A stretch of DNA of 12,543 nucleotides from an uncultured bacterium (GTDB taxonomy: Bacteria > Cyanobacteriota > Vampirovibrionia > Gastranaerophilales > Gastranaerophilaceae), in contig CAMDZX010000043.1 in the NCBI GenBank assembly GCA_945910925.1, forward strand, positions 1 through 12,543, written 5' to 3'. Both the position numbers and the translations under genes were made by a program. Each line of letters starts with the position of its first letter. The stretch's first letter is position 1. This document shows, one piece after another, positions 1 through 7,086 of this stretch. The notes under the pieces were generated by a model that was given only the letters and a program-made list of their open reading frames with translations, was not told where the DNA came from and made no database searches.

Positions 1-722
1 TACAGGTATGCTTTCATATCAGAAGACAGATATTGTGCAAATTTTTTATATGTAAACTTGTAATCTTCGTCCAGTCTGTATTTTGCGTATGCGGAATCCG
101 AAACAATTTTTAATCCGACAGGTGCCAGAATTTTATTATAATATTTTGCGCACTTTTCAAATTCTTTTTTAGTTTGAGGAATAGAATTTTTAATATCTTC
201 TTTTAAAAGATTTTCGTTAGAAAATGTTTCTATCTTTAATATTTGTTTTCTGTAATTATCAAAAACTTTTCCTTTTTCTTCTTCAGAATCATCAGAGTAT
301 TTCAAATATAATGCCAAAAATGTTTGTACTTCTTTTAAGTTCTTAACCAAATCCTGTAACGATTCAGGTTGAACAAGTTCAGGAATAGATGACGGATCGT
401 CCATATAGGCTTCAAATTTTGCCTGTTCATTGTTGATAGAATCTGTCGGCAGATAATCCAAGAAAATTTTCCCGCCAAGAGCAAGCAGGCACACAGTAAC
501 AACTGCAAGAATACCTTTGGTTATATATCCTGCAATCAGTTTTAGTTTTTCGTTATTAAACTCATTTTTTTGTTGTGCCGAATTTTTGTAGAAAGATTTA
601 CTCTTATAAAAATCGTCTTTATTATCTTTTCCCATATTTATTTCATCGGATAAATCGCATCCGCAGTTTATACAAAAACGTTGATTATTTCTTATTTCTT
701 TTCCACATCTTGGACAATACAT
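1..722 (-). CDS. Zinc-ribbon, single-TM protein (partial)
   Basis: Partial: the gene starts at ATG 720-722 and runs off the left edge after 240 codons. The N-terminus is a zinc ribbon: CPRC (Cys3, Cys6) and CINC (Cys17, Cys20), the usual two-knuckle arrangement, with an extra Cys22. A charged linker follows (about 28-62), then one hydrophobic segment at about 64-82 (IAGYITKG...VVTVCLLALGG), then a charged, helix-rich domain I do not recognise. The expected topology is a cytosolic zinc ribbon with the rest outside, as in the common bacterial zinc-ribbon membrane proteins of unknown role. AGGAG sits 7 nt before the ATG, which supports the start. It is divergent from the kinase gene at 826. I can name no function; the missing C-terminus may hold the defining domain. 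Confidence 0.8.
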   Translation of the reverse strand, partial: MYCPRCGKEIRNNQRFCINCGCDLSDEINMGKDNKDDFYKSKSFYKNSAQQKNEFNNEKLKLIAGYITKGILAVVTVCLLALGGKIFLDYLPTDSINNEQAKFEAYMDDPSSIPELVQPESLQDLVKNLKEVQTFLALYLKYSDDSEEEKGKVFDNYRKQILKIETFSNENLLKEDIKNSIPQTKKEFEKCAKYYNKILAPVGLKIVSDSAYAKYRLDEDYKFTYKKFAQYLSSDMKAYL

Positions 723-825
723 AACTTAACTCCTGTCTATTAAATTTCAGCTATTATTATACTATAAAAAATAAGAGTTTTTATAATATATATTTTCATC
801 TTTTAATTCGTGTTATAATCCTTAT
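723..825. promoter_or_regulatory. Divergent promoter region
   Basis: This 103-nt AT-rich gap separates two divergent genes. For the minus-strand zinc-ribbon gene, a TATAAT -10 lies at 756-761 with a poor -35 (ATAAAA, 779-784) at 17 nt. For the plus-strand kinase, an extended -10 TGTTATAAT lies at 811-819. The match to TGnTATAAT is exact, with no recognisable -35 (TATTTT at 791-796). The two -10 boxes are about 50 nt apart, so the polymerases could interfere. Seen directly: the boxes. Inferred: their use. Confidence 0.45.
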
Positions 826-1533
826 ATGACAAATCAAGAGGATTTTATTGCAACCGTATCACATGAACTCAGGACACCTTTGACAAGTATCAGAGGCTTT
901 GCTCAGACTATGCTTGCCTCATGGGATAGGCTTGATGATGATAGCAAGAAGAAGTTTCTCGGGATTATTGAACAACAGTCAAACAGGTTAATAAATTTGG
1001 TAGAAAACATTTTGTCGGTAACAAAATTACCGAACGAATCGCTTATTCTTAAAAATATTCCCGTTAATTCTTCAATAACTCCTGTGGTTCAAATTGTTCA
1101 ACAACAGTACAAACACCACAAATTTATAACTCTTTTTGATAAGTCAAATCCATCCGTTACGGTTGATTTAGAAAAATTCCAACAAATTATGATTAACCTT
1201 ATAGAAAACGCTGCAAAATATTCTGATGAAGGTTCAACTGTAAAGGTTCTTACATCTCATACAGACAAGAATGTGTCCGTAAAAATACAGGACGAAGGTA
1301 TCGGTATAACAGATGAGGATAAAGAAAAAATATTTGGCAAGTTCTCACGAATTGATAATCCTTTAACAAGAAAAATTCAAGGTAGCGGATTGGGTTTGTT
1401 TATAACTAAAACTCTTGTAGATAAAATGCACGGTAAAATTGTTGTAAGAAGTCTTGATAAAGGGTCAGAGTTTGAAGTTATATTTCCGGCTTATAACATA
1501 GAGGATCATGTAAAATGCTCAGTGACGCAATAA
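826..1533 (+). CDS. Sensorless histidine kinase (HisKA + HATPase_c)
   Basis: A 235-aa transmitter module of a two-component sensor kinase: it should bind ATP, autophosphorylate on His and pass phosphate to a receiver. The protein begins almost on the H-box (FIATVSHELRTPL, phospho-His13). The dimerisation helices follow to about 66, then the ATPase domain: N-box LIENAAKYS (Asn128), G1 DEGIG (156-160), F-box IFGKF (169-173) and G2 GSGLGL (186-191). All catalytic motifs are intact. No PAS, HAMP, GAF or membrane segment precedes the H-box, so input must come from a partner protein. There is no Shine-Dalgarno; the -10 ends 6 nt before the ATG, so the mRNA is probably leaderless. The last 19 nt overlap the next gene, which implies coupling. 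A lost upstream sensor domain is the alternative, but the short promoter-like gap argues against it. Confidence 0.9.
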   Translation: MTNQEDFIATVSHELRTPLTSIRGFAQTMLASWDRLDDDSKKKFLGIIEQQSNRLINLVENILSVTKLPNESLILKNIPVNSSITPVVQIVQQQYKHHKFITLFDKSNPSVTVDLEKFQQIMINLIENAAKYSDEGSTVKVLTSHTDKNVSVKIQDEGIGITDEDKEKIFGKFSRIDNPLTRKIQGSGLGLFITKTLVDKMHGKIVVRSLDKGSEFEVIFPAYNIEDHVKCSVTQ

Positions 1534-2801
1534 TAATTGACACAAGAAAAGAATTGTCGGTAAAGTACAAAAAGGCTCTCGCATCTGCTGAAACCTCTGT
1601 TTCTGTTGTTAATAACCTGCTTGAGGCTTACAAATATATTCAGCAAAACGAACCTGATTTAATCATCATTTCAGACAGTATCCCCGAGAGTTTAGAAGAA
1701 TTTTGTCATAAAATTCGAGTTTTGACCTACAATATGCGCCCAATAATAATTGCGCTTTCAAAATCGGCAGATGCGTCAGACAGAATAAAAATTTTAGAAA
1801 GCGGAGCTGACGATTTTATTAGTGAGCCCGTAAATATAGAGGAGTTTAAAAGTCGAATAAAAGCTCACCTTCGCAGGGAAATAGAATCAAATCTTGATAA
1901 TAAAACGCTTTTACCAAACAAAAAATATTCAATGCGTGCATTAAAACGAATTTTATCAAGAAAAAATGAATGGGCGGTTCTTCTTATAGGAATTAATAAT
2001 TTTATTCCATACAAAGAAGTTTATACAGAACTTGCGGCAGATAGAGTTATACAGGCATTTATCGCAATTATGCAATCAGCATTGTCGGAGTTGGATTTTT
2101 TAAGCAGGATATCTGATGATGAATTTATGATAATAACTCATCCATCTTCTGCAGAAAAAATCGCATCTTTTTTAACTTTTGCATTTGATACTATCGCACC
2201 AAAATTCTATTCTAATGAGGATTATAAACGCGGATACATGCTTTTGCAGGGTGATGAGTTTGCAGGTATAAGAGTTGAATTTTTATCTGTTGCAATAGGA
2301 ATTGTTTCGGGCGAGTTTGATTCTTTCCCTGATGCCGAAAAACTATTAACTAAATTATATCAGATTAAATCTATTGCAAAATTACCTTCAAAATCTAATT
2401 TTGTTGTAGACAGACCAAAACTATCGGGAGAATATTCTTCTGAGCTTGAACGTTTGAATAACACTATTGCTATTTTTGAGAAGGATTCCGCACTTGAATT
2501 GCTGTTAAGAACAACATTGGAATTACAGGGGTATGATGTCATATCTGATATTGAGGAACTGAAAGAGGTTAAACCTGCAATAATTTTAATTGATTCGGGT
2601 AATGACATGAAAGGTTTGGAATTGTGTGCAGGCTTGAAGAAAAAATCAGAATATGCAAAAACTACAATAATCGTGACTTCGGTTCGGCATGACAAAACCG
2701 TTGTGTTAAACTCGGGGGCGGATTTGTATATTCCAAAACCTTATGAGATAGCAACAATAATTAAGTGGGTTGAGTACTTTATTAACCGTATGAGATATTA
2801 A
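1515..2801 (+). CDS. REC-degenerate GGDEF-REC protein
   Basis: This 428-aa, three-domain, probably cytosolic protein is co-transcribed with the kinase. Domain 1 (about 4-118) has a receiver fold but lacks key residues: Ser53 occupies the phospho-acceptor position (IISDSIP, with Asp54 next to it), and Glu104 replaces the conserved Lys before Pro105. Domain 2 (about 128-297) resembles a diguanylate cyclase: NKTLLPNKKY matches the usual LTGLPNR entry, but the active loop reads SDDEF (200-204) instead of GGDEF, so c-di-GMP synthesis is unlikely. Domain 3 (about 317-425) is a better receiver: Asp360 (IILIDSG), Thr388 and Lys408-Pro409 are present, although Lys323 sits where an acidic metal ligand is usual. 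Asp360 is the likely target of the kinase. GAGG lies 10 nt before the ATG. The stop overlaps that of the convergent regulator gene. Confidence 0.85.
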   Translation: MLSDAIIIDTRKELSVKYKKALASAETSVSVVNNLLEAYKYIQQNEPDLIIISDSIPESLEEFCHKIRVLTYNMRPIIIALSKSADASDRIKILESGADDFISEPVNIEEFKSRIKAHLRREIESNLDNKTLLPNKKYSMRALKRILSRKNEWAVLLIGINNFIPYKEVYTELAADRVIQAFIAIMQSALSELDFLSRISDDEFMIITHPSSAEKIASFLTFAFDTIAPKFYSNEDYKRGYMLLQGDEFAGIRVEFLSVAIGIVSGEFDSFPDAEKLLTKLYQIKSIAKLPSKSNFVVDRPKLSGEYSSELERLNNTIAIFEKDSALELLLRTTLELQGYDVISDIEELKEVKPAIILIDSGNDMKGLELCAGLKKKSEYAKTTIIVTSVRHDKTVVLNSGADLYIPKPYEIATIIKWVEYFINRMRY

Positions 2802-2986
2802 TCAAGTAATTCATCAAGCTTTGATGCGGCATTATCTGCTTTTGTTTGATTAACAAATCTGGTTCTTCTCATATACGTTCTCAAAGCTTCTCTTATCAAT
2901 TCGCTTCTTGTTCTGTGTTCAGATTCTGCCAACGAATCTATTGTATCCAGAAAATCCGGTGATAAAGATACTAATACTCTTGCCAT
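2798..2986 (-). CDS. Ribbon-helix-helix (CopG/Arc-type) regulator
   Basis: A 62-aa DNA-binding protein. The N-terminal strand ARVLVSLS (2-8) would form the dimeric beta ribbon that reads the major groove. It is followed by helix A (about 9-22) and helix B beginning RTRSELIREAL (25-35), the classic CopG/MetJ/Arc fold signature. The charged C-terminal tail is 20 residues. I place the start at ATG 2984-2986 because GGGAG lies just before it; an in-frame GTG at 3005-3007 has no such site. Proteins of this size are often antitoxins, but no toxin gene is adjacent: speD is upstream and the receiver gene is convergent, sharing a 4-nt TTAA that supplies both stop codons. It is therefore more likely a stand-alone or autoregulating repressor. 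Targets are unknown. Confidence 0.85.
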   Translation of the reverse strand: MARVLVSLSPDFLDTIDSLAESEHRTRSELIREALRTYMRRTRFVNQTKADNAASKLDELLD

Positions 2987-3007
2987 TTTCTCTCCCTTTT
3001 CCTTCAC

Positions 3008-3039
3008 AAAACCATCCGATATTTAATCAAGATGGTTTT
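3008..3039 (-). terminator. Hairpin between speD and the RHH gene
   Basis: A perfect 9-bp inverted repeat (AAAACCATC at 3008-3016, GATGGTTTT at 3031-3039) with a 14-nt loop. It lies 26 nt past the speD stop and 22 nt before the regulator ATG. On the minus strand the right arm ends in TTTTG, a short U-tract, so it may end or attenuate speD transcription. The position also suits an operator for the ribbon-helix-helix protein. The sequence alone does not decide between the two. Confidence 0.45.
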
Positions 3040-3064
3040 ATGATGAAATAACATACTTTATAAC

Positions 3065-3502
3065 TTACGCATTTATTTGTTGCGCTAATTCAAATGTTTT
3101 GTGTGTGAGCTGCATTGTTTCATGATTTAATATACCACGATTCAACTGAGTGAACGATGCATTTTTAGAGTTGAACTTTTTCTTTAAAAACTCGTATGCA
3201 ACCTTCGGGTCACATTTATTACCACATGTGAATAAATCAACAGCAGCATAGCCAAGTTCCGGCCAAGTGTGTACTGATAAATGACTTTCTGCAATTATAA
3301 CAACTCCGCTTACTCCAAACGGTGAAAACATATGGAAGCATTTCTGAACAACAGTTGCTCCACACTCAATTGCAGCATCTACCATATTATTTTCTATTCT
3401 GTCTTTGTTGTTTAAAATATTGGGGTCGCAGTCATAAAACTCTGCTAATACGTGTCTCCCAAGATGTTCGTCTGTTACGTTGAAGTTATTTGTTATTTCC
3501 AA
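3065..3502 (-). CDS. speD: S-adenosylmethionine decarboxylase proenzyme (class 1B)
   Basis: Decarboxylates S-adenosylmethionine to supply aminopropyl groups for spermidine synthesis; cytosolic. The 145-aa proenzyme cleaves itself between Glu72 and Ser73 in ESHLSVHTWPE, turning Ser73 into the pyruvoyl cofactor. His78 and Cys93 match the processing/catalytic His68 and Cys83 of the Thermotoga maritima enzyme with the same offset of 10, which supports class 1B. The start is TTG (3500-3502). An in-frame TGA lies six codons upstream, no earlier start exists, and AAGGAG sits 9 nt before the TTG. No spermidine synthase gene is in the window. The gene stands alone between a terminator (3567-3584) and the hairpin at 3008-3039, so it is probably monocistronic or shares a message with the RHH gene. 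Confidence 0.95.
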   Translation of the reverse strand: MEITNNFNVTDEHLGRHVLAEFYDCDPNILNNKDRIENNMVDAAIECGATVVQKCFHMFSPFGVSGVVIIAESHLSVHTWPELGYAAVDLFTCGNKCDPKVAYEFLKKKFNSKNASFTQLNRGILNHETMQLTHKTFELAQQINA

Positions 3503-3560
3503 TTCATTGGGCTCCTTTCATAAAACTGATAACATTTTATATTGTATAATAAACATCAAA
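3503..3560 (-). promoter_or_regulatory. speD promoter and leader
   Basis: The region upstream of speD contains overlapping AT-rich -10 candidates on the minus strand (TACAAT at 3541-3546 and TATAAA just downstream), with no convincing -35. The leader carries AAGGAG at 3512-3517. That site could serve the TTG of speD (9-nt spacing) or an out-of-frame ATG at 3505-3507 (4-nt spacing) opening a four-codon mini-ORF, MNWK. A five-codon ORF, MKGAQ (3504-3521), overlaps that ATG by ATGA. Confidence 0.3.
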
Positions 3561-3566
3561 AAATAA

Positions 3567-3584
3567 AAATTTGCTAGCAAATTT
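3567..3584 (-). terminator. Intrinsic terminator after tlyA
   Basis: An 18-nt perfect palindrome, AAATTTGCTAGCAAATTT, overlaps the last two bases of the tlyA stop codon. As RNA it forms a 7-bp stem with a CUAG loop, followed on the minus strand by TTATTTTTTG. The stem is AT-rich and weak, but stem plus U-tract directly after the last gene of the run fits a Rho-independent terminator. Confidence 0.6.
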
Positions 3585-4404
3585 AATTAATATTATTTAA
3601 CTCTAAATGTGCTCTTTCTACCGTTAAGTCAGGCTGAATCTCTATTTCAGTGATATTTTGATTCGTAATATATATTAGATATTCAATGTTTCCTGCAGGT
3701 CCTTTTATCGAAGAATGTGTCAAACCTACAATTTTATATCCAAGTGAATGGACACAATTAATAACATTTTCAATAACCATTATATGCGTTTGGGGATTTT
3801 TTACAACCCCTCCTTTTTCTATCAGCTCTTTTCCTGCTTCAAATTGAGGTTTTATAAGACATATCATTTCATGAAACTTAGGATTCAAAAGTGTTTTAAG
3901 ATTCGGCAAAACTCTTTCTAAAGAAATAAATGACAAATCAGAAACAAGCAAATCCGCAATTTCTTCACCTTCCGCATAAATCGCATCAGGTGTACATATT
4001 TTAAGATTAGTTTTTTCTATGGTCTTTACTCGTTTATCGTTTCTTATTTTCCATGCCAGTTGACCGTAGCCTACATCTGCCGCATATACAAATTTTGCCC
4101 CACGTTGCAAAAGACAATCCGTAAATCCGCCTGTCGAAGCTCCTGCATCAAGGCATATTCTGCCTTCGGGCGAAAAATTAAACGTATCAAGTGCCTTTTG
4201 GAGTTTGAAGCCGCCTCTTGAAACATAAGGCATTGTTTTTATTACAAAATCATATTCTTTAGAAGGATCAAGCTGATATCCGGCTTTTGTAATTATTTCA
4301 TCGCCGAGTCTTACATCTCCTGCGATTATTGCTGCCGATGCTTTACTCTTGGTTTCGTAATAACCCAAATCAACAAGTATTTTATCTAAACGTTCTTTTT
4401 TCAA
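3583..4404 (-). CDS. tlyA: TlyA-family rRNA 2'-O-methyltransferase
   Basis: A 273-aa rRNA cytidine 2'-O-methyltransferase of the TlyA family (often annotated hemolysin A), expected to methylate 16S and/or 23S rRNA with S-adenosylmethionine. An N-terminal S4 RNA-binding domain (about 3-60, ERLDKILVDLGYYETKSKA) leads into a Rossmann FtsJ-like domain with SAM motif LDAGASTGGFTD (85-96). The K-D-K-E catalytic tetrad is present as Lys67, Asp156, Lys185 and Glu241, with spacing close to the Mycobacterium protein. The start is TTG (4402-4404), forced by an in-frame TAA two codons upstream. It overlaps the tatD stop by 4 nt (TTGA), so translation is probably coupled; AGAAGG lies about 9 nt before it. 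It is the last gene of the minus-strand run. Confidence 0.95.
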   Translation of the reverse strand: MKKERLDKILVDLGYYETKSKASAAIIAGDVRLGDEIITKAGYQLDPSKEYDFVIKTMPYVSRGGFKLQKALDTFNFSPEGRICLDAGASTGGFTDCLLQRGAKFVYAADVGYGQLAWKIRNDKRVKTIEKTNLKICTPDAIYAEGEEIADLLVSDLSFISLERVLPNLKTLLNPKFHEMICLIKPQFEAGKELIEKGGVVKNPQTHIMVIENVINCVHSLGYKIVGLTHSSIKGPAGNIEYLIYITNQNITEIEIQPDLTVERAHLELNNIN

Positions 4405-5159
4405 ATCTTAAATACCTTCTCTGCATTTTCTGATGTTATTCTGATTATATTATCCACAGATTCATTTCTTAAATTTGCGATTTCTTCCGCAACATATTTT
4501 ACATACGCAGGTTGATTTTCTTTTCCTCGGTACGGAACGGGAGTTAAGTATGGAGAATCTGTTTCAAGCATTAAATTTTCAAGCGGAACTTCTTTTGCAA
4601 CATCTTTCATTTTTTTTGCATTCTTGAATGTTACCACGCCTCCCAACGCAATATACCAACCGCTTTTCACACACTCTTTCATCATTTCTACACTACCTGA
4701 AAAACAATGAAAAATGACATTGGAACCTGTATTATTTTCTTTAAGAAGGTCTATACAATCCTTGTGTGCCTCTCTGTCGTGAACAACTATTGGAAGATTA
4801 AGTTCGTTCGCAAGCAGAATTTGTTTTTTGAACATTTCTTTTTGTTCTTCAATATAGGTTTTATCCCAATAATAATCCAGTCCGATTTCGCCTATTGCAA
4901 CAACTTTGTTGTGTGTTGCAAGCTCTCTTATTTTTTGTTCGGTCGTATCTGTCCATTTTTTAGCTTCTGACGGAAAAAGTCCCAACTGGCAGTATACACC
5001 TTCATAGTTTTCTACAATATTAATAATTTTTTCAAAGTATTGTTCTTCAACCGAAGGTATTATTATCTTTTTTATACCGTTGTTTTGCGCATTAGTAATA
5101 ACTTCATCAATATTTTCGACCATATCTAAATGTGCGTGAGTATCGATTAAATAAGTCAT
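4401..5159 (-). CDS. tatD: TatD-family metal-dependent hydrolase
   Basis: A 252-aa TIM-barrel amidohydrolase of the TatD/YcfH family: metal-dependent DNases, with proposed roles in DNA fragmentation and repair or D-aminoacyl-tRNA-like quality control in some members. Metal ligands are in place: DTHAHLD (His8, His10), GEIGLDYYWD (Glu91), VVHDRE (His127), HCFSG (His151) and ETDSPYL (Asp201). One oddity: the GIHPHEA-type loop reads GLFPSEA (60-66), so the first His of that loop is Phe63; it is not one of the usual metal ligands. The ATG lies 1 nt after the stop of the SPOR gene and has no strong ribosome site at normal spacing (AAGGA is about 15 nt away), which suggests coupling. It overlaps tlyA by 4 nt. 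Confidence 0.93.
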   Translation of the reverse strand: MTYLIDTHAHLDMVENIDEVITNAQNNGIKKIIIPSVEEQYFEKIINIVENYEGVYCQLGLFPSEAKKWTDTTEQKIRELATHNKVVAIGEIGLDYYWDKTYIEEQKEMFKKQILLANELNLPIVVHDREAHKDCIDLLKENNTGSNVIFHCFSGSVEMMKECVKSGWYIALGGVVTFKNAKKMKDVAKEVPLENLMLETDSPYLTPVPYRGKENQPAYVKYVAEEIANLRNESVDNIIRITSENAEKVFKI

Positions 5160-5160
5160 T

Positions 5161-5862
5161 TTATTCTTGCACCATCCTTGCAGGAAAGTGGTTACGTCTT
5201 AGCTCGTTTGTTAAATTTGAAGCCTTAGTTTGGTCACCGTATGAACCAACTTGAATTGTATATGCTCCGTTACTTAAGGTTTTTACAAAAGAGGTTACAC
5301 CAAGATTCGCATCTTGAATGATATTTTGAGCAACACGTGCTTCTTCAAGCGTTGTATAAGAACCGATATATACCTTGTAAACGGAAGGTTTATTTGTGTT
5401 TTGCGAAGTTGATGATACACCGCTCGGATGTCTGATAGTGCTGCCTTCCGAATAAGTAGTTTGTGAAGATGAAAACGCTCCGTTATTTCCGTAAGGATGT
5501 GAATAATCTTGACCACCAAAACTTTGTGTCTGAACTTCGCCTTCACTCGCATTACCTATTGTAGAAAATTCTTTTTCTTTTGATTGAATAATATTAGGAG
5601 CTTTGTTAGAAGGTAGTTTATCATTATCCTCCATTTGTATAAATTTTAAGCGACTGTCAATAAGATGTTTTACTCCGAGTCCTGATTCTTTTATATCACC
5701 TTCATCATTTTCGCCTATTGCAGTATCTACACTTGAAAATAAGTGAACGGCAATTACTACAAAAAGTATAAGCATCATAAAGAATGCACCAAAGAACAAT
5801 TTTATATATCCGGGTTTTTCTTCTGTAGCTTTATTATAATTTTTATAATATCGGTTTCCCAT
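5161..5862 (-). CDS. Membrane-anchored SPOR-domain protein
   Basis: A 233-aa protein with a short basic cytosolic N-terminus (1-18), one transmembrane helix (about 20-43, YIKLFFGAFFMM...IAVHLF), a low-complexity Ser/Asn/Gly/Gln-rich linker (about 85-160) and a C-terminal SPOR domain (about 161-232, VYKVYIGSYTTLEEA ... YTIQVGSYG). SPOR domains bind denuded peptidoglycan glycan strands, often at the division septum, and the FtsN-like layout fits a cell-envelope role. It is not FtsN by sequence alone. GAGGAG lies 7 nt before the ATG. Two nt separate it from the upstream DUF366-like gene and one nt from tatD. The linker has no recognisable motifs. Confidence 0.88.
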   Translation of the reverse strand: MGNRYYKNYNKATEEKPGYIKLFFGAFFMMLILFVVIAVHLFSSVDTAIGENDEGDIKESGLGVKHLIDSRLKFIQMEDNDKLPSNKAPNIIQSKEKEFSTIGNASEGEVQTQSFGGQDYSHPYGNNGAFSSSQTTYSEGSTIRHPSGVSSTSQNTNKPSVYKVYIGSYTTLEEARVAQNIIQDANLGVTSFVKTLSNGAYTIQVGSYGDQTKASNLTNELRRNHFPARMVQE

Positions 5863-5864
5863 AT

Positions 5865-6419
5865 TTATACTCCTCTGACTTTTGTACTTGCAAGCTCAAT
5901 ATCTTCTAGCTCGTCTGCATATTTTTGCATAATTTCCTGTGCAAATTCTTTGATATCTGTTATTCCCAGTTCGCTGGTTAATCCCGCTGCACTAACCGGC
6001 GCACCTTCCGATAAAATATTTAATCCTGTATGAATAAGAATTGATGTTTGTGATTTTGTTGCAATTGAAACCGAAAGTTTTTTCCCATCAATCATCAAAT
6101 CATCTCCGTTTCTGACAACGAATATACCACGTTTTTCGAGTAATTCTTTTATTATACAGATTAATAATCTTTGCCTGAAAACACCTTCAACAAGGTTTAC
6201 GTTAAATTGCTCGGTAATAAAACTCAGCATATATTTGCTGTAAATCGGTTCATTATTGATAACATCTTCTATATCAACCATTTCGGTCAGTTTTACTTCA
6301 CATTCGCCCATAAATGCAACAATAGCATCACCTTGCAGTTTAAAGTTTCTGTAAATCCAATGCGGATACAATTGGGAACCGATATACTTAATATCTTCTT
6401 CAATAAATTTAGTCTTCAT
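5865..6419 (-). CDS. DUF366-like protein of unknown function
   Basis: A protein of about 184 aa. Its opening (MKTKFIEEDIKYIGSQLYPH, then WIYRNF, GDAIVAFMGECEV and the MVDIEDV block) resembles the DUF366 family as I remember it; this is recognition, not a search. No characterised function is known to me. It is soluble by composition, with no signal peptide or TM helix. Conserved-looking features include the early GSQLYPHW block, DDLMIDGKKLSVSIAT (about 102-117) and a charged C-terminus. The start is ambiguous. ATG 6417-6419 overlaps queC by 11 nt; TTG 6423-6425 has better spacing to AAAGG (6 nt) and would overlap by 17 nt. I prefer ATG because the family opening starts there. Its position directly after queC suggests, but does not show, a link to 7-deazaguanine or tRNA metabolism. 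Confidence 0.65.
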   Translation of the reverse strand: MKTKFIEEDIKYIGSQLYPHWIYRNFKLQGDAIVAFMGECEVKLTEMVDIEDVINNEPIYSKYMLSFITEQFNVNLVEGVFRQRLLICIIKELLEKRGIFVVRNGDDLMIDGKKLSVSIATKSQTSILIHTGLNILSEGAPVSAAGLTSELGITDIKEFAQEIMQKYADELEDIELASTKVRGV

Positions 6420-7086
6420 CTTCAAATAAAACCTTTATGTAACTTGTCGCCCCGTTAAATTCTAATGCCTCTTTTAAATGTTTACAAGATTCGCATTTCC
6501 CGCAATTCTTTTCGACTTTATTATAACAACTCCTCGTCAATTCCAAAGGCATGCTTTTATCCAAAGCCAACTTTACTATATCATTTTTGTTCATGCTTAT
6601 CAATGGTGCAACAACTTTAGGATTACAAAGCGTCGAATGTTCAAAACATGATGTTATAACTTCCGTAAATTCTCTGGAATTGTCAGGGAAAGTTATGGCT
6701 TCTTCTTTGTTAGCACCAAAAATTATATGCGTAAAATTATATGTGTCAGCGTAGGAGGCTGCTACATTCAAGAACAAACCGTTTCTGTTCGGAACCCAGA
6801 CCGCTTTTGCACTATATTCCGTGTAAAGTTCGTTTTCAGGAATATCTTTTTCATCAACAATTGCGGTTTTTGTTATAGATTTTAGAAACGGAAGTTCTAT
6901 TATTTCATGGTTTATCCCATAATACTCTGCCAGTTTTTTAGAGGCTGAAATTTCTTGCTCTACTGATTTTTGACCGTAATCAAAGGTTAAAGCCAGTTCT
7001 ATATTGTATTCATCTTTTACTGCACCCAAGCATACAAGAGAATCCAAACCGCCTGATAACAGAATTATAGATTTTCTTTTACTCAT
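6409..7086 (-). CDS. queC: 7-cyano-7-deazaguanine synthase (QueC)
   Basis: Converts 7-carboxy-7-deazaguanine to preQ0 using ATP and ammonia, on the route to the tRNA base queuosine; cytosolic. The 225-aa length is typical. The PP-loop SGGLDS (11-16) binds ATP. VPNRNGLFLNVAASYA and the GANKEE...FPDNSREF block are family hallmarks. A C-terminal zinc site CYNKVEKNCGKCESC supplies Cys187, Cys195, Cys198 and Cys201. Of several in-frame starts (TTG 7107, ATG 7104, ATG 7098, ATG 7086) I chose ATG 7086: GAGG lies 6 nt before it and the PP-loop then has a normal N-terminus. It overlaps the HEAT gene by 8 nt. No queD, queE, queF or tgt is in the window. Confidence 0.95.
   Translation of the reverse strand: MSKRKSIILLSGGLDSLVCLGAVKDEYNIELALTFDYGQKSVEQEISASKKLAEYYGINHEIIELPFLKSITKTAIVDEKDIPENELYTEYSAKAVWVPNRNGLFLNVAASYADTYNFTHIIFGANKEEAITFPDNSREFTEVITSCFEHSTLCNPKVVAPLISMNKNDIVKLALDKSMPLELTRSCYNKVEKNCGKCESCKHLKEALEFNGATSYIKVLFEDED

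Noticed and set aside
1890..2410. Active diguanylate cyclase
   Set aside because: The active loop reads SDDEF; both signature glycines are missing.
2360..2695. Minus-strand 111-codon open frame
   Set aside because: It lies wholly inside the receiver-domain gene, has no ribosome site and its translation has no family features.
2798..2986. Toxin-antitoxin pair with the RHH protein as antitoxin
   Set aside because: No toxin-like ORF is adjacent; neighbours are speD and a receiver-domain protein.
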